This document shows positions 1 to 8,968 of a DNA stretch of 64,000 nt, in pieces. Below the pieces are notes generated by a model. The model made no database searches and had not been told where the DNA came from. It saw only the letters and a program-made list of their open reading frames with translations. The first letter of the stretch is position 1; the number at the start of each line of letters is the position of its first letter. The DNA lies in contig JAHHHC010000006.1 of the NCBI GenBank assembly GCA_019359515.1, positions 124,001-188,000 of the forward strand, written 5' to 3'. Source of the DNA: Desmonostoc vinosum HA7617-LM4 (GTDB lineage: Bacteria > Cyanobacteriota > Cyanobacteriia > Cyanobacteriales > Nostocaceae). The position numbers and the translations under genes were made by a program.

Positions 1-1
1 G

Positions 2-1975
2 TTGTCGGTATTTGTCTGGTCGGTGCAGCGAACTACTTATTTAAAAGTGTTTCGTTGGGCAGACCAAGCATTTCCTAGTGAGAGTCGAATCTTACAACGC
101 TTGACGACAGCAATCAGAAGCCGTTTTCCCCATCACTACCCAGAACCCCCAGCAATTGATTTATCCCAGCAATCGATTTTTGCAGCCCTAGCCCCCTATT
201 ACCCCCTCACCGTCAAGTATTTCCAAAAAATGCCCAACGGTGAATATGACCTCAAGCGTGCTTATTGGTGGGAACAACGCTGGCGCGAAGGAGTACGGAA
301 TCCGCAACAACCGCGTCAGGTGGTTTTTTCTGGGAATCGGGAATGGGGAATTGGGAATGGGGAATTGGGAATGGGGATAAGCACACAGAGTAATTCTCCA
401 TCTCCCTCATCCTCCCCATCCCCCACCTACGACATCATCTACATCGGCGGCGCGTTGGGTGCAATTCATGCGGCGGTGATGGCGAAATTAGGATATAAAG
501 TGCTGTTGGTGGAACGAATGCCTTTTGGGCGGATGAATCGGGAGTGGAATATTTCTCGCGATGAGATTCAAAGCTTGGTTAATCTGGGTTTGGTAACTCC
601 TGCCGAGTTGGAAAGTATCATTGCTAGGGAATATAAAGACGGATTTAATAAGTTTTTTGACGGCAATAATCCTGCTAAACTGCGATCGCCTGTCTTACAC
701 ACACCCACAGTACTGAATTTAGCTTTAGATTCGGAAAAATGGCTGCGATTATGTGGACAAAAGCTACAAGTAACAGGTGGTGAAATCTGGGATGAAACAG
801 AGTTCATCCGTGCAGATATTAGTAATTCACAAGTTGTCGTTACAGTCAAGCATTTACCGAGTCAAACTGAAAAGCAAGTAAGTGGGCGGTTGCTGGTGGA
901 TGCGATGGGAACTGCATCTCCCATTGCTTGGCAATTAAATGGAGGTCGGGCTTTTGATAGTGTGTGTCCGACGGTGGGGGCAGTAATTGACCAGGGATTT
1001 GAGCCGGGAGTTTGGGATTCTCAATATGGAGACGTGCTTTATAGTCACGGCGATATCTCCCGTGGGCGACAGTTGATTTGGGAATTATTTCCTGGAGTTG
1101 GTGAAGAACTAACGATTTATTTATTTCACTACCACGAAGTCAATGGGGAGAATCCTGGTTCTTTGTTGGAGATGTACGAAGATTTTTTCACTATCTTGCC
1201 AGAGTATCGCAGGTGCGATATGGATCAGCTGGTGTGGAAAAAGCCGACATTTGGGTATATACCGGGACATTTTAGTGTTGGGAGTAGCGATCGCACAATT
1301 GCTTTTGATAGATTAATTGCGATTGGTGATGCTGCATCACTCCAGTCTCCCCTTGTCTTTACTGGTTTTGGTTCCCTAGTTCGGAACTTAGAGCGTTTAA
1401 CCACACTTTTACATACTGCCCTAAAGCATGACTTGTTGAGTTCCTCACACTTAAACCGAATTCGCGCTTACCAAAGCAACGTTTCCGTGACTTGGCTATT
1501 TTCCAAAGGCATGATGGTACCTACGGGAAAATTCTTAGCACCGCAGCAAATTAATGCTATGCTTAATACCTTCTTTGGGCTATTGGCTGATGAACCCTTA
1601 GAGGTTGCAGATAACTTTATCAAAGATAGGTGTGATTGGTTTACCTTTAACCGCCTAGCAATCAAGGCAGCGCGAAAAAACCCGGCGCTACTTCTATGGA
1701 TTTGGCAACTTGCCGGGCCAAAGGATTTATTCCGGTGGTTGGGTAATTATTTTAACTTTGGTCGTCACGCTTTAGTTAGCACTTTATTAGGTGCATGGTT
1801 TCCCCACTTTCTCAACCGGATAAATTCTTGGTTAGAACCGAGATACCCGGCGTTATGGTTGCGACTATTAGCGATTAATTATGCTATTAACGCAGGCAAA
1901 CCGCGATCGCGTCAACTCACAAAAGTTAGTCCAGAAACTAGAATCCAAAAGTCAGAAGCGAGAATTTTGAATTAA
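2..1975 (+). CDS. cruA: CruA/CruP-family lycopene cyclase (5' end probably outside window)
   Basis: Flavoprotein of the CruA/CruP family, which cyclises lycopene in cyanobacteria and green sulfur bacteria. A dinucleotide-binding stretch (YIGGALGAIHAAVMAKLGY) lies at about residues 147-165 and is followed by the family signature ERMPFGRMNREWNISR near 171-186. A second FAD-contact segment (AIGDAASLQSPLVFTGFG) lies near residue 440. About 140 residues precede the FAD domain, which favours CruA over the shorter CruP, from memory of the family. Residues 111-141 are low-complexity (Gly/Asn, then Ser/Pro) and are encoded by an in-frame heptamer repeat. The only start codon seen is TTG at base 2, so the true start is probably upstream of the window. 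The CruA versus CruP assignment is not certain. Confidence 0.72.
   Translation: MSVFVWSVQRTTYLKVFRWADQAFPSESRILQRLTTAIRSRFPHHYPEPPAIDLSQQSIFAALAPYYPLTVKYFQKMPNGEYDLKRAYWWEQRWREGVRNPQQPRQVVFSGNREWGIGNGELGMGISTQSNSPSPSSSPSPTYDIIYIGGALGAIHAAVMAKLGYKVLLVERMPFGRMNREWNISRDEIQSLVNLGLVTPAELESIIAREYKDGFNKFFDGNNPAKLRSPVLHTPTVLNLALDSEKWLRLCGQKLQVTGGEIWDETEFIRADISNSQVVVTVKHLPSQTEKQVSGRLLVDAMGTASPIAWQLNGGRAFDSVCPTVGAVIDQGFEPGVWDSQYGDVLYSHGDISRGRQLIWELFPGVGEELTIYLFHYHEVNGENPGSLLEMYEDFFTILPEYRRCDMDQLVWKKPTFGYIPGHFSVGSSDRTIAFDRLIAIGDAASLQSPLVFTGFGSLVRNLERLTTLLHTALKHDLLSSSHLNRIRAYQSNVSVTWLFSKGMMVPTGKFLAPQQINAMLNTFFGLLADEPLEVADNFIKDRCDWFTFNRLAIKAARKNPALLLWIWQLAGPKDLFRWLGNYFNFGRHALVSTLLGAWFPHFLNRINSWLEPRYPALWLRLLAINYAINAGKPRSRQLTKVSPETRIQKSEARILN
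336..383. repeat. Heptamer short tandem repeat inside cruA
   Basis: Tandem GGGAATT/GGGAATG units, the same family that fills many intergenic gaps here. They are read in frame within the lycopene cyclase gene and encode a Gly/Asn/Glu-rich insert just before the FAD-binding domain. Confidence 0.85.
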
Positions 1976-2041
1976 CGCCTAATGTGAATTAAAAGCTTTA
2001 ATTTGGTAGTAGTGCGAGCAGGCTAAAATGATGTAATAAGT

Positions 2042-2104
2042 TTTCTTGTGGGGTGGGACGGAAAGCCCGCCACGGACGGGCGAGACGCCCATCCCACAAG
2101 AGTT
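2042..2104. repeat. Palindromic dispersed element
   Basis: Imperfect inverted repeat: CTTGTGGGGTGGG on the left pairs with CCCATCCCACAAG on the right around a GC-rich centre. It lies between the convergent cruA and coiled-coil genes and could form a hairpin. A related half-element (CTTGTGGGGTGGGCATCTTG) occurs near 22295. Confidence 0.6.
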
Positions 2105-2152
2105 CTTTTTAATGCAACATTTAAGGCTAGACACGCCACTACTACACACTGT

Positions 2153-3709
2153 TTATGATTGGCTATTTTGTCGAAAATTCGGCAGTTCCACAGATGCTAA
2201 CGATTTACGTCCTTTGGGGGGACGCTGTGGATAAACCACAGGTGAAGGTGGATTGCTGTCATTAGCATCATCTCCTGACGAATCTTGAGATAAATCAGTC
2301 CCTATTATTGGTGAGATTTCCGCCCAATAATCATCTGTTTCCTCAACAATTGTTTCAGCGTCAGATGAGGTCGAGGTAGTTACAAGAGTATTAATTTCTA
2401 CACTCAATTTTGAGGGAGGAATCACTTTTGCTGCCATTGATTCCTCAAACTCATCTTTTGATACAGCTTCTGGTTCTGCATCATTTTTGTCATTCTCCAC
2501 AGGTATGACAATAGGTTCACCTATATTATTGTCTACATTTGTTTTTTCAACAGATGGCGATGATGTAGATATCTGCTGAGACGCGAAAAACATTTGAATT
2601 AGACTATCTAATTGCTGATCTAGGCTTGATGAACTAGAAAATGGAATATCTTCCTGTATATTTAGATCATCAACTTCTGGTGAAGAATCTGGTTGTACTG
2701 GTGTTGAGTCGTCCTCCTTGTTAGTCCAAGTCCACGGAGACGAGTCAGAAGTCGGAGCAGGTTGATTGATTTTGTATGAGGGTGGTTTTGATGTTTCACC
2801 CCAAAGATGATCGGAATTATTCAAAGACTCTGGTTCTGCTGACCAAGCTTTGATTGGCTGTGCGTTAGGAAACAAAGATCGAGCTTTTCTAGAGAATCTG
2901 CCTTGTCCGCTGGTTATGTCTTGGGGGTGTTCGGCGTTATCGTCTGAAGAGTCATAGCTAGGGACGGGTGTATCTAGACATTTTTCTAAAGCGGCTTTAA
3001 ATTGCAAAGTCTGCCGCTGTTGTCGCATCAGTCTAGTACGCAATTCCCGACAAGCAGTTTCAGATTGCAAAAGTTGCTGAGACTGGTCGCTATAATTAGT
3101 TTGCAGCAACGAACATTCCCGCTCTAACTGAGCCAAGCGTTGTTGACTAATTTGTAATTGGGCTTTGTAGGTTTCAATAAAAATTTCTTGGCGTTGAACA
3201 GTTTGTACAGCAGTTTCTAGCTGTTGAAATAAAGACTTGATTTGTTCTTGAGCTGCTGCCAGTTCCTGATTATGTTGGTTGAGCATGGATTCAGTAACGC
3301 TGGAGCGTGTTTTCTGCCACTGCAACATTTTTTCCGACTCAGCTAGGTCGTCTTTTAACTGCTCAACTTGTTTATATAAATCGCTGTTATCAGCACGCAA
3401 TTCTTCGTTTAATGTCAGCAACTTCTGAAATTCTGAGTCAATGAGTGTTTGTTTGTCGCTGTCAGGTTCTGCAACCCAGTCCTGCTGAGTGTTAGTCTCC
3501 GGATACTGCGGAACTTCGTTCTGAGGCTGTGTATCTTCAGCTGGTTTGAGCAGTGGCAATTGAGAAATTGCCATATTTTCGTTAGGCACAACTGAGTAAA
3601 AGGGACAACTCACTTGCTCTAGTTGTGTTGAATTAGCAGAATTTAGGGATTCCATCACAGCTCTGTTTTTTGAGGCGTCAGCTTCATTCATCACTCTTGA
3701 CCCACCCAC
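2153..3709 (-). CDS. Coiled-coil protein of unknown function
   Basis: 518 residues, not recognised. Residues of about 1-85 are Gln/Pro/Ser-rich. About 88-245 is a continuous coiled coil rich in Gln, Glu and Leu. The last 270 residues are acidic, Ser/Asp/Pro-rich and probably disordered. There is no signal peptide or membrane segment. The composition suggests a cytoplasmic scaffold or structural protein, but no function can be assigned. An alternative start lies six codons downstream (MNEADASKNR). It converges with cruA and has a 580-base non-coding region upstream. Confidence 0.7.
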   Translation of the reverse strand: MGGSRVMNEADASKNRAVMESLNSANSTQLEQVSCPFYSVVPNENMAISQLPLLKPAEDTQPQNEVPQYPETNTQQDWVAEPDSDKQTLIDSEFQKLLTLNEELRADNSDLYKQVEQLKDDLAESEKMLQWQKTRSSVTESMLNQHNQELAAAQEQIKSLFQQLETAVQTVQRQEIFIETYKAQLQISQQRLAQLERECSLLQTNYSDQSQQLLQSETACRELRTRLMRQQRQTLQFKAALEKCLDTPVPSYDSSDDNAEHPQDITSGQGRFSRKARSLFPNAQPIKAWSAEPESLNNSDHLWGETSKPPSYKINQPAPTSDSSPWTWTNKEDDSTPVQPDSSPEVDDLNIQEDIPFSSSSSLDQQLDSLIQMFFASQQISTSSPSVEKTNVDNNIGEPIVIPVENDKNDAEPEAVSKDEFEESMAAKVIPPSKLSVEINTLVTTSTSSDAETIVEETDDYWAEISPIIGTDLSQDSSGDDANDSNPPSPVVYPQRPPKGRKSLASVELPNFRQNSQS

Positions 3710-4252
3710 TTAAAAATATTCAGGCATTGCTTATCAACTGTGTCCGATTGGGGTTTACTTTAGAAGCCAAGTTAAATTTTTCCCAAGCATGAGTAATTAG
3801 TCATTAATTTAGGGTTAATCATTTTGCATCTAGAACTGATGCCGTTATAACACTATAAGGTTTGTATCCGTCAACCTTTTAGTATCATGAAGGCTTATAG
3901 TTCCAATCCTGCTGAAGGGTCTAATCCTACTTGACTTTAGTAAACAGTTATGTACTAATAATTAGCTGGCAAGAATTTACACGCTGAAAAGATTCTAGCG
4001 CTGTAAATAACTGTATCTTTGTTACGGAAAGCAAAGTAAAATAAAGAACGTTTAACAGAAGTTAAGTTTAAATAATTTGGATTAATATCTAAAATTGCCG
4101 TCGAATTTATAAAATATTGAAATTAGGATTTTTTCTATCAATTAATTTGTGAGAGTTTAGATCAATGAGGTTGAGATAAGCGATCGCACATCGAAAGTAA
4201 TAGGCGTTTTGCATAGGTATTAAAAATCACGCAAATGAAATAAACACTTTCT
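3710..4252. other. Gap with no gene seen
   Basis: AT-rich divergent promoter region between the coiled-coil gene and the first Uma2 gene. No ORF with a credible ribosome-binding site, no RNA gene and no obvious hairpin terminator were found. The right edge is a heptamer tandem repeat. Confidence 0.5.
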
Positions 4253-4288
<36 letters not shown>

Positions 4289-4291
4289 CAT

Positions 4292-5251
4292 ATGAGTTCT
4301 TTTCCTGTTCCTCAAACTGATCCGCCGCTTCCTCCTTGGCAGACCCTGCCGACAATGTATGATCTTCCCAGTGAAGATCCAGAGGAGCCTGGTTTGCCTG
4401 ATGAATTTCATGAACTCCAACCCCAACTTTTGAGGCGTAGTCTGCGTCTGAGTAATTATCAACCAGACCAATTTTTCATAGGTTCAGATTTAAATCTGTA
4501 CTACGATTTAGAGCATCCCCTCTGGCATAAACGCCCTGATTGGTTTTTGGCTGTTGGAGTGTCGCGTTTATATGCAGGACAAGATTTAAGACGTAGCTAC
4601 GTGATATGGCAAGAACGGAGAAACCCTTTCGTTGTTGTTGAGTTACTCTCTCCTGGTACTGAAAGTGAAGACCTTGGTATCTATGCTGAATCTGATTTAG
4701 TGGTAAAGCGGGAGTTACCTAGAGAGGAAATTCAAAATGGTGGAGAAATTAAAGATACACCACCCTCCAAATGGGAAGTGTATGAAAAAATACTGCGTAT
4801 ACCTTATTACATTGTTTTTAGTCGTTACACAAATCGTGTCCAGTTCTTTCAATTGGTAGGTGGGCAATATCAAGAACAACTACTAGATGCAGAAAATCCG
4901 CGTATTTGGATTCCAGAATTAGAAATTGCCTTGGGTTTATGGGAAGGAGAGTTTGAGGGGATTTCTCGCCTCTGGCTACGTTGGTGTGACTCCCAAGGCA
5001 ACTGGATGCCAACTGATGCTGAACAAGAACGCACAGAAAAAGAACAAGCCCTGCAACAAGTAGAACAGGCTTTACAGCAAGTAGAACAAGAACGAACACA
5101 AAAAGAACAAGCCCTACAGCAACTTGAACAAGCCTTACAGCAACTGCGACAAGTAGCACAAAATTTACTACAATCTGGGATAGCGATCGCTCAAGTTTCC
5201 CAAGTTACCGGATTACCTGAAACAGAAATACAAAAGCTACAAGACCCATAA
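4292..5251 (+). CDS. Uma2-family (DUF820) putative endonuclease with coiled-coil tail
   Basis: The N-terminal ~230 residues match the Uma2/DUF820 family, a PD-(D/E)XK-like nuclease fold greatly expanded in cyanobacteria and without an established role. The core includes the segment VVVELLSPGTESEDLG, with the acidic residue and ELLSP motif typical of the family, followed by a KWEVYEKILRIPYY helix/strand. Residues of about 245-290 are a Glu/Gln-rich coiled coil built of near-repeats (EQALQQVEQ, EQALQQLEQ), followed by a short helical tail (VSQVTGLPETEIQKL). A heptamer tandem repeat directly precedes the start codon. Confidence 0.85.
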   Translation: MSSFPVPQTDPPLPPWQTLPTMYDLPSEDPEEPGLPDEFHELQPQLLRRSLRLSNYQPDQFFIGSDLNLYYDLEHPLWHKRPDWFLAVGVSRLYAGQDLRRSYVIWQERRNPFVVVELLSPGTESEDLGIYAESDLVVKRELPREEIQNGGEIKDTPPSKWEVYEKILRIPYYIVFSRYTNRVQFFQLVGGQYQEQLLDAENPRIWIPELEIALGLWEGEFEGISRLWLRWCDSQGNWMPTDAEQERTEKEQALQQVEQALQQVEQERTQKEQALQQLEQALQQLRQVAQNLLQSGIAIAQVSQVTGLPETEIQKLQDP

Positions 5252-5260
5252 TCGCCCGCA

Positions 5261-5479
5261 TTACATTAAATTACGAATTACGCGCTTCGCAGCGATAGCA
5301 ATGTACTCAGCAGCACGAATTGCATGGCGGGGATGTGGTGCAATTTCAGCGCCGGCTGCTTGTAATGGGGCTAATTTTTCTGGGGTGCGGTTATAGGCAA
5401 CTAGCTGTATATCTGCGGCTAACAATCTTTGCGCCATTGGTAGTCCCATTAGTCCAGTACGCAGAAATGCCACCTTCAT
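5261..5479 (-). pseudogene. Truncated 3-hydroxyisobutyrate dehydrogenase-like gene
   Basis: Only the N-terminal ~60 residues of an NAD-binding beta-hydroxyacid dehydrogenase remain; the family is normally about 290 residues. The start (MKVAFLRTGLMGLPMAQRL) is the Rossmann segment of this family, with the first glycine of GxGxxG changed to Arg. The similarity stops after AAEYIA, exactly where a copy of the composite dispersed repeat (ACGCGCTTCGCAGCG) begins, and the last codons are repeat-derived. A deletion or recombination at the repeat is the likely cause. No remaining part of the gene was found nearby. Confidence 0.75.
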
Positions 5480-5547
5480 TTTTTATGTTCCTTTAAATAC
5501 TCAATTAACAGTTGACAGTGAATAGCTATCACTGTTAACTGATTACT

Positions 5548-5643
5548 TCAGCCACCAGCAGCAAAAGTCACCATAATCAGAACTGAAAGTAAGATACCAG
5601 GAGTAAGTAATGTTACTAACATTAACAAGTCATGTGCAGACAT
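5548..5643 (-). CDS. 31-residue single-span membrane protein
   Basis: Short gene encoding 31 residues that begin MSAHDLLMLVTLLTPG and end MVTFAAGG. Apart from the first five residues it is a single hydrophobic helix. A good ribosome-binding site (AGGAAAG) lies 8-10 bases before the ATG. Size and hydrophobicity resemble the one-helix subunits of cyanobacterial photosynthetic complexes (Pet, Psb and Ndh small subunits), but I cannot match it to a named one. It lies between the MidA-type methyltransferase and the broken dehydrogenase, on the same strand. Confidence 0.6.
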   Translation of the reverse strand: MSAHDLLMLVTLLTPGILLSVLIMVTFAAGG

Positions 5644-5746
5644 AATTATGACTTTCCTAAGATTTTTGGAATCACAGTAATCACTGTTATGCTAGTCTAA
5701 ATAACACTAATCCAGCATTCTTAAATAGAGTTTTAACTTTTGAGAT

Positions 5747-7018
5747 TTACTTTCGCTCTGGCAGGGTCAATCCTTTAAGTGGTTGTTGAATTTCTTTATC
5801 CCTCAAGCCTTTGCTTTGAACTAGAACTCCAAAGTTACCTAGTCCAGTAGGGGCTAGAAATTGGTGTAGTGCATCCCGCCGTTGTAGTATTTGTGAGAGG
5901 GGTTGCTCCTGGTATGATAAAGCGGCGATGCGATCGCCTAACCCCAAGGCCATCAAAAATAATCCCTGCTGTATAAAACCAACTTTATGTAGACCGCACC
6001 GCTCACCCCAGTGTTCTAAAGCAGTAAAGTCAACATGGGCAGTAATATCTTGTCGCCCGATATTAATATATGGGTTGTCATGATGACGATGTTGATAATA
6101 GCACTGTAACGTTCCTTGCGATCGCCTGGGATTGTAATAACGGCTGGCGGGATAGCCATAATCAATTGTTAGCACATAGCCGTGTTGCAAGCGGTCTGCT
6201 ACTATACTCAACCAATCAAGAGCAGCCAAATTAATCTCACTGCGATAACCATCTTCATAAGCTTTTGAGGTAATGTCAATTCCCACCAAATTGAAATATT
6301 CCCTCAGTTGCGGTGTAGAGGGTTCCCCGATGACTTCCGTAAATGAAATAGGGGAGTGGGGAGTAGGGAATGGGGAATGGGGAATTGGGAAATTATCTTT
6401 CTCCCCCAGCTTTTTTACTCCCTCATCACCCTCATCCCTCCCCATTACCACATAAATTTCTCGCACTTCCCCCTTTTCCAAAATGAATTGATGTACTGGA
6501 AAGGCATCGACTAATTCGTTTGAGAAAAAACAACCAGTAATTGAGTTAGATGGTATCTCTTCTAAATTACACCAGCGTACAGCAAACTCTTGTAAGCGTT
6601 GTTGTTGTTCTTGCTTCAAGGTTGGGGACTTTTCAACAATGATGTATTCTAGTGCAGCAAAAAAATCTGGAAATTTTAACTGATAATACTTGAGGATATG
6701 CGATGCCAAAATTCCTTGACCTGCTCCCATTTCTACGAGAGAAAATGGTACTGGTCGCTCTAAAGTCTCCCACATTTGCAACAATTGTTCTGCTAGTAAC
6801 TCGCCAAAATCATTACTAAGATTGGGAGAAGTAAAAAAATCGCTACCTTGAAACCCAATTTTGACTGCATTGCTGGAATAATAGCCATGTTCAGGATGAT
6901 ATAGCACCATATCCATAAATTCAGCAAAAGTAATTCGCTGCTGAGAACTAGTGGTAATACGATGGGCTATTGCTACGCACAATGCAGGATTAAATTCGGA
7001 GTGAGGATGAATTTGCAC
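5747..7018 (-). CDS. MidA/NDUFAF7-family SAM-dependent methyltransferase
   Basis: Member of the MidA/NDUFAF7 family. In mitochondria NDUFAF7 dimethylates an arginine of the 49-kDa subunit of respiratory complex I during assembly. The SAM-binding motif VEMGAGQGILA is at residues 95-105, and the family segments FFSNELVDAFPVH (164-176) and LTIDYGYPASRYY near 310 are present. Residues of about 193-226 (GRDEGDEG, then Pro/His/Ser-rich) are an in-frame heptamer-repeat insertion between two core strands. A Uma2 gene starts 14 bases upstream on the same strand, and ndhH, encoding the homologue of the known mitochondrial substrate, lies just beyond it. Cyanobacterial activity has not been shown by anything in the sequence. 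Confidence 0.85.
   Translation of the reverse strand: MQIHPHSEFNPALCVAIAHRITTSSQQRITFAEFMDMVLYHPEHGYYSSNAVKIGFQGSDFFTSPNLSNDFGELLAEQLLQMWETLERPVPFSLVEMGAGQGILASHILKYYQLKFPDFFAALEYIIVEKSPTLKQEQQQRLQEFAVRWCNLEEIPSNSITGCFFSNELVDAFPVHQFILEKGEVREIYVVMGRDEGDEGVKKLGEKDNFPIPHSPFPTPHSPISFTEVIGEPSTPQLREYFNLVGIDITSKAYEDGYRSEINLAALDWLSIVADRLQHGYVLTIDYGYPASRYYNPRRSQGTLQCYYQHRHHDNPYINIGRQDITAHVDFTALEHWGERCGLHKVGFIQQGLFLMALGLGDRIAALSYQEQPLSQILQRRDALHQFLAPTGLGNFGVLVQSKGLRDKEIQQPLKGLTLPERK
6349..6393. repeat. Heptamer tandem repeat inside the MidA-type gene
   Basis: GGGGAGT/GGGGAAT units read in frame within the methyltransferase. They encode the Pro/His/Ser-rich insert around residues 208-226. Confidence 0.85.
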
Positions 7019-7032
7019 GATTAAGTTTTATT

Positions 7033-7593
7033 CTATTTAACCTTTAACCAACTAAATATATCTGCTGGCGTAATTTGCCAATCTGTTAATTCATTAAGAA
7101 CAGTCAGTTTATCATTATTATATTTTACTTCTGGCAATTTATTAGGTTGAAATACCATCACCGATTTGTCATTAAAGTCAATAAACCAACCTAATTTTGT
7201 CCCATGATTAATACAAAAAATAATTTTATCAATCACACGGTTAGGAAATTGTTCGGGTGATAAAATTTCAATTATCCAATCTGGATAAATTTCAAACTTA
7301 TTGGCAATTTCTCCATCTTCATCAACAACAAGCCGTGACCACTCAAATACAGCAATATCTGGAACTAAAGAACGTCCTCCAAATGTGCAGCGTAACTCAG
7401 TTAATGCTAAAGCTTTTTTCTTAGGTTCACTTACCTGATTAATCTCCGTTGATAAACGAGTTTGGATTCTGTTATGTTTTCCCTGCGATATTGGTTTTTG
7501 ATAGATTTTTGCATCAATATATTCGCTAGCTGGTTGAGTTTCTGGTAATTGCAGAAACTCTGTTAAAGAAATATTAGATGATAATGTAACCAT
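7033..7593 (-). CDS. Uma2-family (DUF820) putative endonuclease
   Basis: 186 residues, the usual size for this family. It has the typical progression from an N-terminal SLTEFLQLPETQPASEYI segment through LVPDIAVFEW and DWIIEILSPEQ to a C-terminal strand set. The conserved acidic residues of the PD-(D/E)XK-like core (PDIAV, EILSP) are present. The last codon lies 14 bases before the MidA-type gene, so the two may be cotranscribed. A strong hairpin separates it from ndhH upstream. Confidence 0.88.
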   Translation of the reverse strand: MVTLSSNISLTEFLQLPETQPASEYIDAKIYQKPISQGKHNRIQTRLSTEINQVSEPKKKALALTELRCTFGGRSLVPDIAVFEWSRLVVDEDGEIANKFEIYPDWIIEILSPEQFPNRVIDKIIFCINHGTKLGWFIDFNDKSVMVFQPNKLPEVKYNNDKLTVLNELTDWQITPADIFSWLKVK

Positions 7594-7724
7594 AAAAATT
7601 ACTCCTAAAATAATTCAATTATATCTTTAAAGTTTTGTGTGAATTAAAAGCTTAATTTTGTAGGGTGCGTTATGGACACTAGTCCTAACACACTTCAGCT
7701 AACTGTTGATTATTAATACCGCTA

Positions 7725-7767
7725 AAAAATAGAGCAGTTGTATTACAATGCAACTGCTCTAAAAAAG
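7725..7767 (-). terminator. Intrinsic terminator after ndhH
   Basis: Perfect 10-bp stem AGAGCAGTTG (7731-7740) with CAACTGCTCT (7751-7760) and a 10-base loop, flanked by A/T runs on both sides. Read on the minus strand it ends in a T-run and lies 20-50 bases after the ndhH stop codon. Confidence 0.85.
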
Positions 7768-7783
7768 TACTTGGATGGATTTT

Positions 7784-8968
7784 TTACCTATCTACTGATC
7801 CCATGATCACGTCAATACTACCGAGAATCACCACAATATCTGCAACCTTCATTCCCCGTAGCAAATGAGGCAGAATCTGAAGGTTGTTGAAATCCGCTGG
7901 GCGAATCTTCCAGCGTAAGGGGAAGACATTATCATCACCAACCAAATAAATTCCTAGTTCACCTTTGCCGCTTTCTACACGAGAATAGATTTCGCCTTTA
8001 GGAATCTTGAAGGAAGGAGAAACTTTTTTACCAATGTACTGATAATCAAAGGCATCCCATTCTGATTTTTTCCCGGCGGCTAGGCGCTTGGCTTCGAGGT
8101 TTTCGTAAGGGCCTCCAGGAAGTCCTTTAATCGCTTGGTTAATAATCTTTATAGATTCGCGCATTTCCCGCATCCGCACTACGTAACGGGCAAAGCAATC
8201 TCCGGTGGTTTCCCATTGTACTTCCCAGTCAAAGTCATCGTAACATTCGTAATGGTCAACTTTCCGCAAATCCCATTTGACCCCAGATGCACGTAACATC
8301 GGGCCAGATAGCCCCCAGTTGAGTGCTTCTTCGCGGGTGATGGTACCAATCCCCTCAACACGCCGCCGGAAGATGGGGTTATCGGTGACTAAACGTTCAT
8401 ACTCATCAATTACAGGTAATAAGTAATCGCAGAATTCTTGACACTTATCTACCCAACCATAGGGTAAATCAACTGCTACGCCACCAACGCGGAAGTAGTT
8501 GTTATTGACCATCCGATAACCTGTGGCGGCTTCCCACAAATCATAAATCATCTCCCGTTCGCGGAATTGGTAGAAGAAGGGAGTTTGTGCGCCTACGTCA
8601 GCTAGGAAGGGGCCAAACCATAACAAGTGGTTAGCGATGCGGTTTAACTCCAGCATGATGACGCGGATGTAGCTAGCGCGTTTGGGAACAGCGACGCCAG
8701 CCAGCTTTTCTGGGGCGTTGACGGTGACGGCTTCATTAAACATTCCCGCTGCGTAGTCCCATCGACTAACATAGGGAACGTACATTACAGTAGTGCGGTT
8801 CTCAGCAATTTTTTCCATTCCCCGGTGCAGGTAGCCGATGACTGGTTCACAGTCAATCACATCCTCGCCATCCAGGGTGACAATTAACCGCAAAACCCCG
8901 TGCATTGAGGGATGGTGTGGCCCCATATTCAGCACCATGGGTTCAGTGCGGGTTTCTATTCTAGCCAT
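7784..8968 (-). CDS. ndhH: NAD(P)H-quinone oxidoreductase subunit H
   Basis: 394 residues, full length for cyanobacterial NdhH (NuoD/49-kDa homologue), a peripheral-arm subunit of the thylakoid NDH-1 complex that forms the plastoquinone site. The N-terminus has [13 protein letters not shown] with the quinone-site loop His23, and YLHRGMEK with Arg49. The C-terminus ends in [18 protein letters not shown], typical of the family. Arg49 aligns by spacing with bovine Arg85, the residue methylated by NDUFAF7. A strong terminator follows the gene. Confidence 0.98.
   Translation of the reverse strand: MARIETRTEPMVLNMGPHHPSMHGVLRLIVTLDGEDVIDCEPVIGYLHRGMEKIAENRTTVMYVPYVSRWDYAAGMFNEAVTVNAPEKLAGVAVPKRASYIRVIMLELNRIANHLLWFGPFLADVGAQTPFFYQFREREMIYDLWEAATGYRMVNNNYFRVGGVAVDLPYGWVDKCQEFCDYLLPVIDEYERLVTDNPIFRRRVEGIGTITREEALNWGLSGPMLRASGVKWDLRKVDHYECYDDFDWEVQWETTGDCFARYVVRMREMRESIKIINQAIKGLPGGPYENLEAKRLAAGKKSEWDAFDYQYIGKKVSPSFKIPKGEIYSRVESGKGELGIYLVGDDNVFPLRWKIRPADFNNLQILPHLLRGMKVADIVVILGSIDVIMGSVDR

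Noticed and set aside
568-849. Open reading frames on the opposite strand inside cruA
   Set aside because: Overlap a strongly conserved gene, have no ribosome-binding site and match no family; antisense shadows.
2046-2234. 62-codon plus-strand reading frame between cruA and the coiled-coil gene
   Set aside because: The first part is the palindromic repeat and the rest is the antisense of the coiled-coil gene's end.
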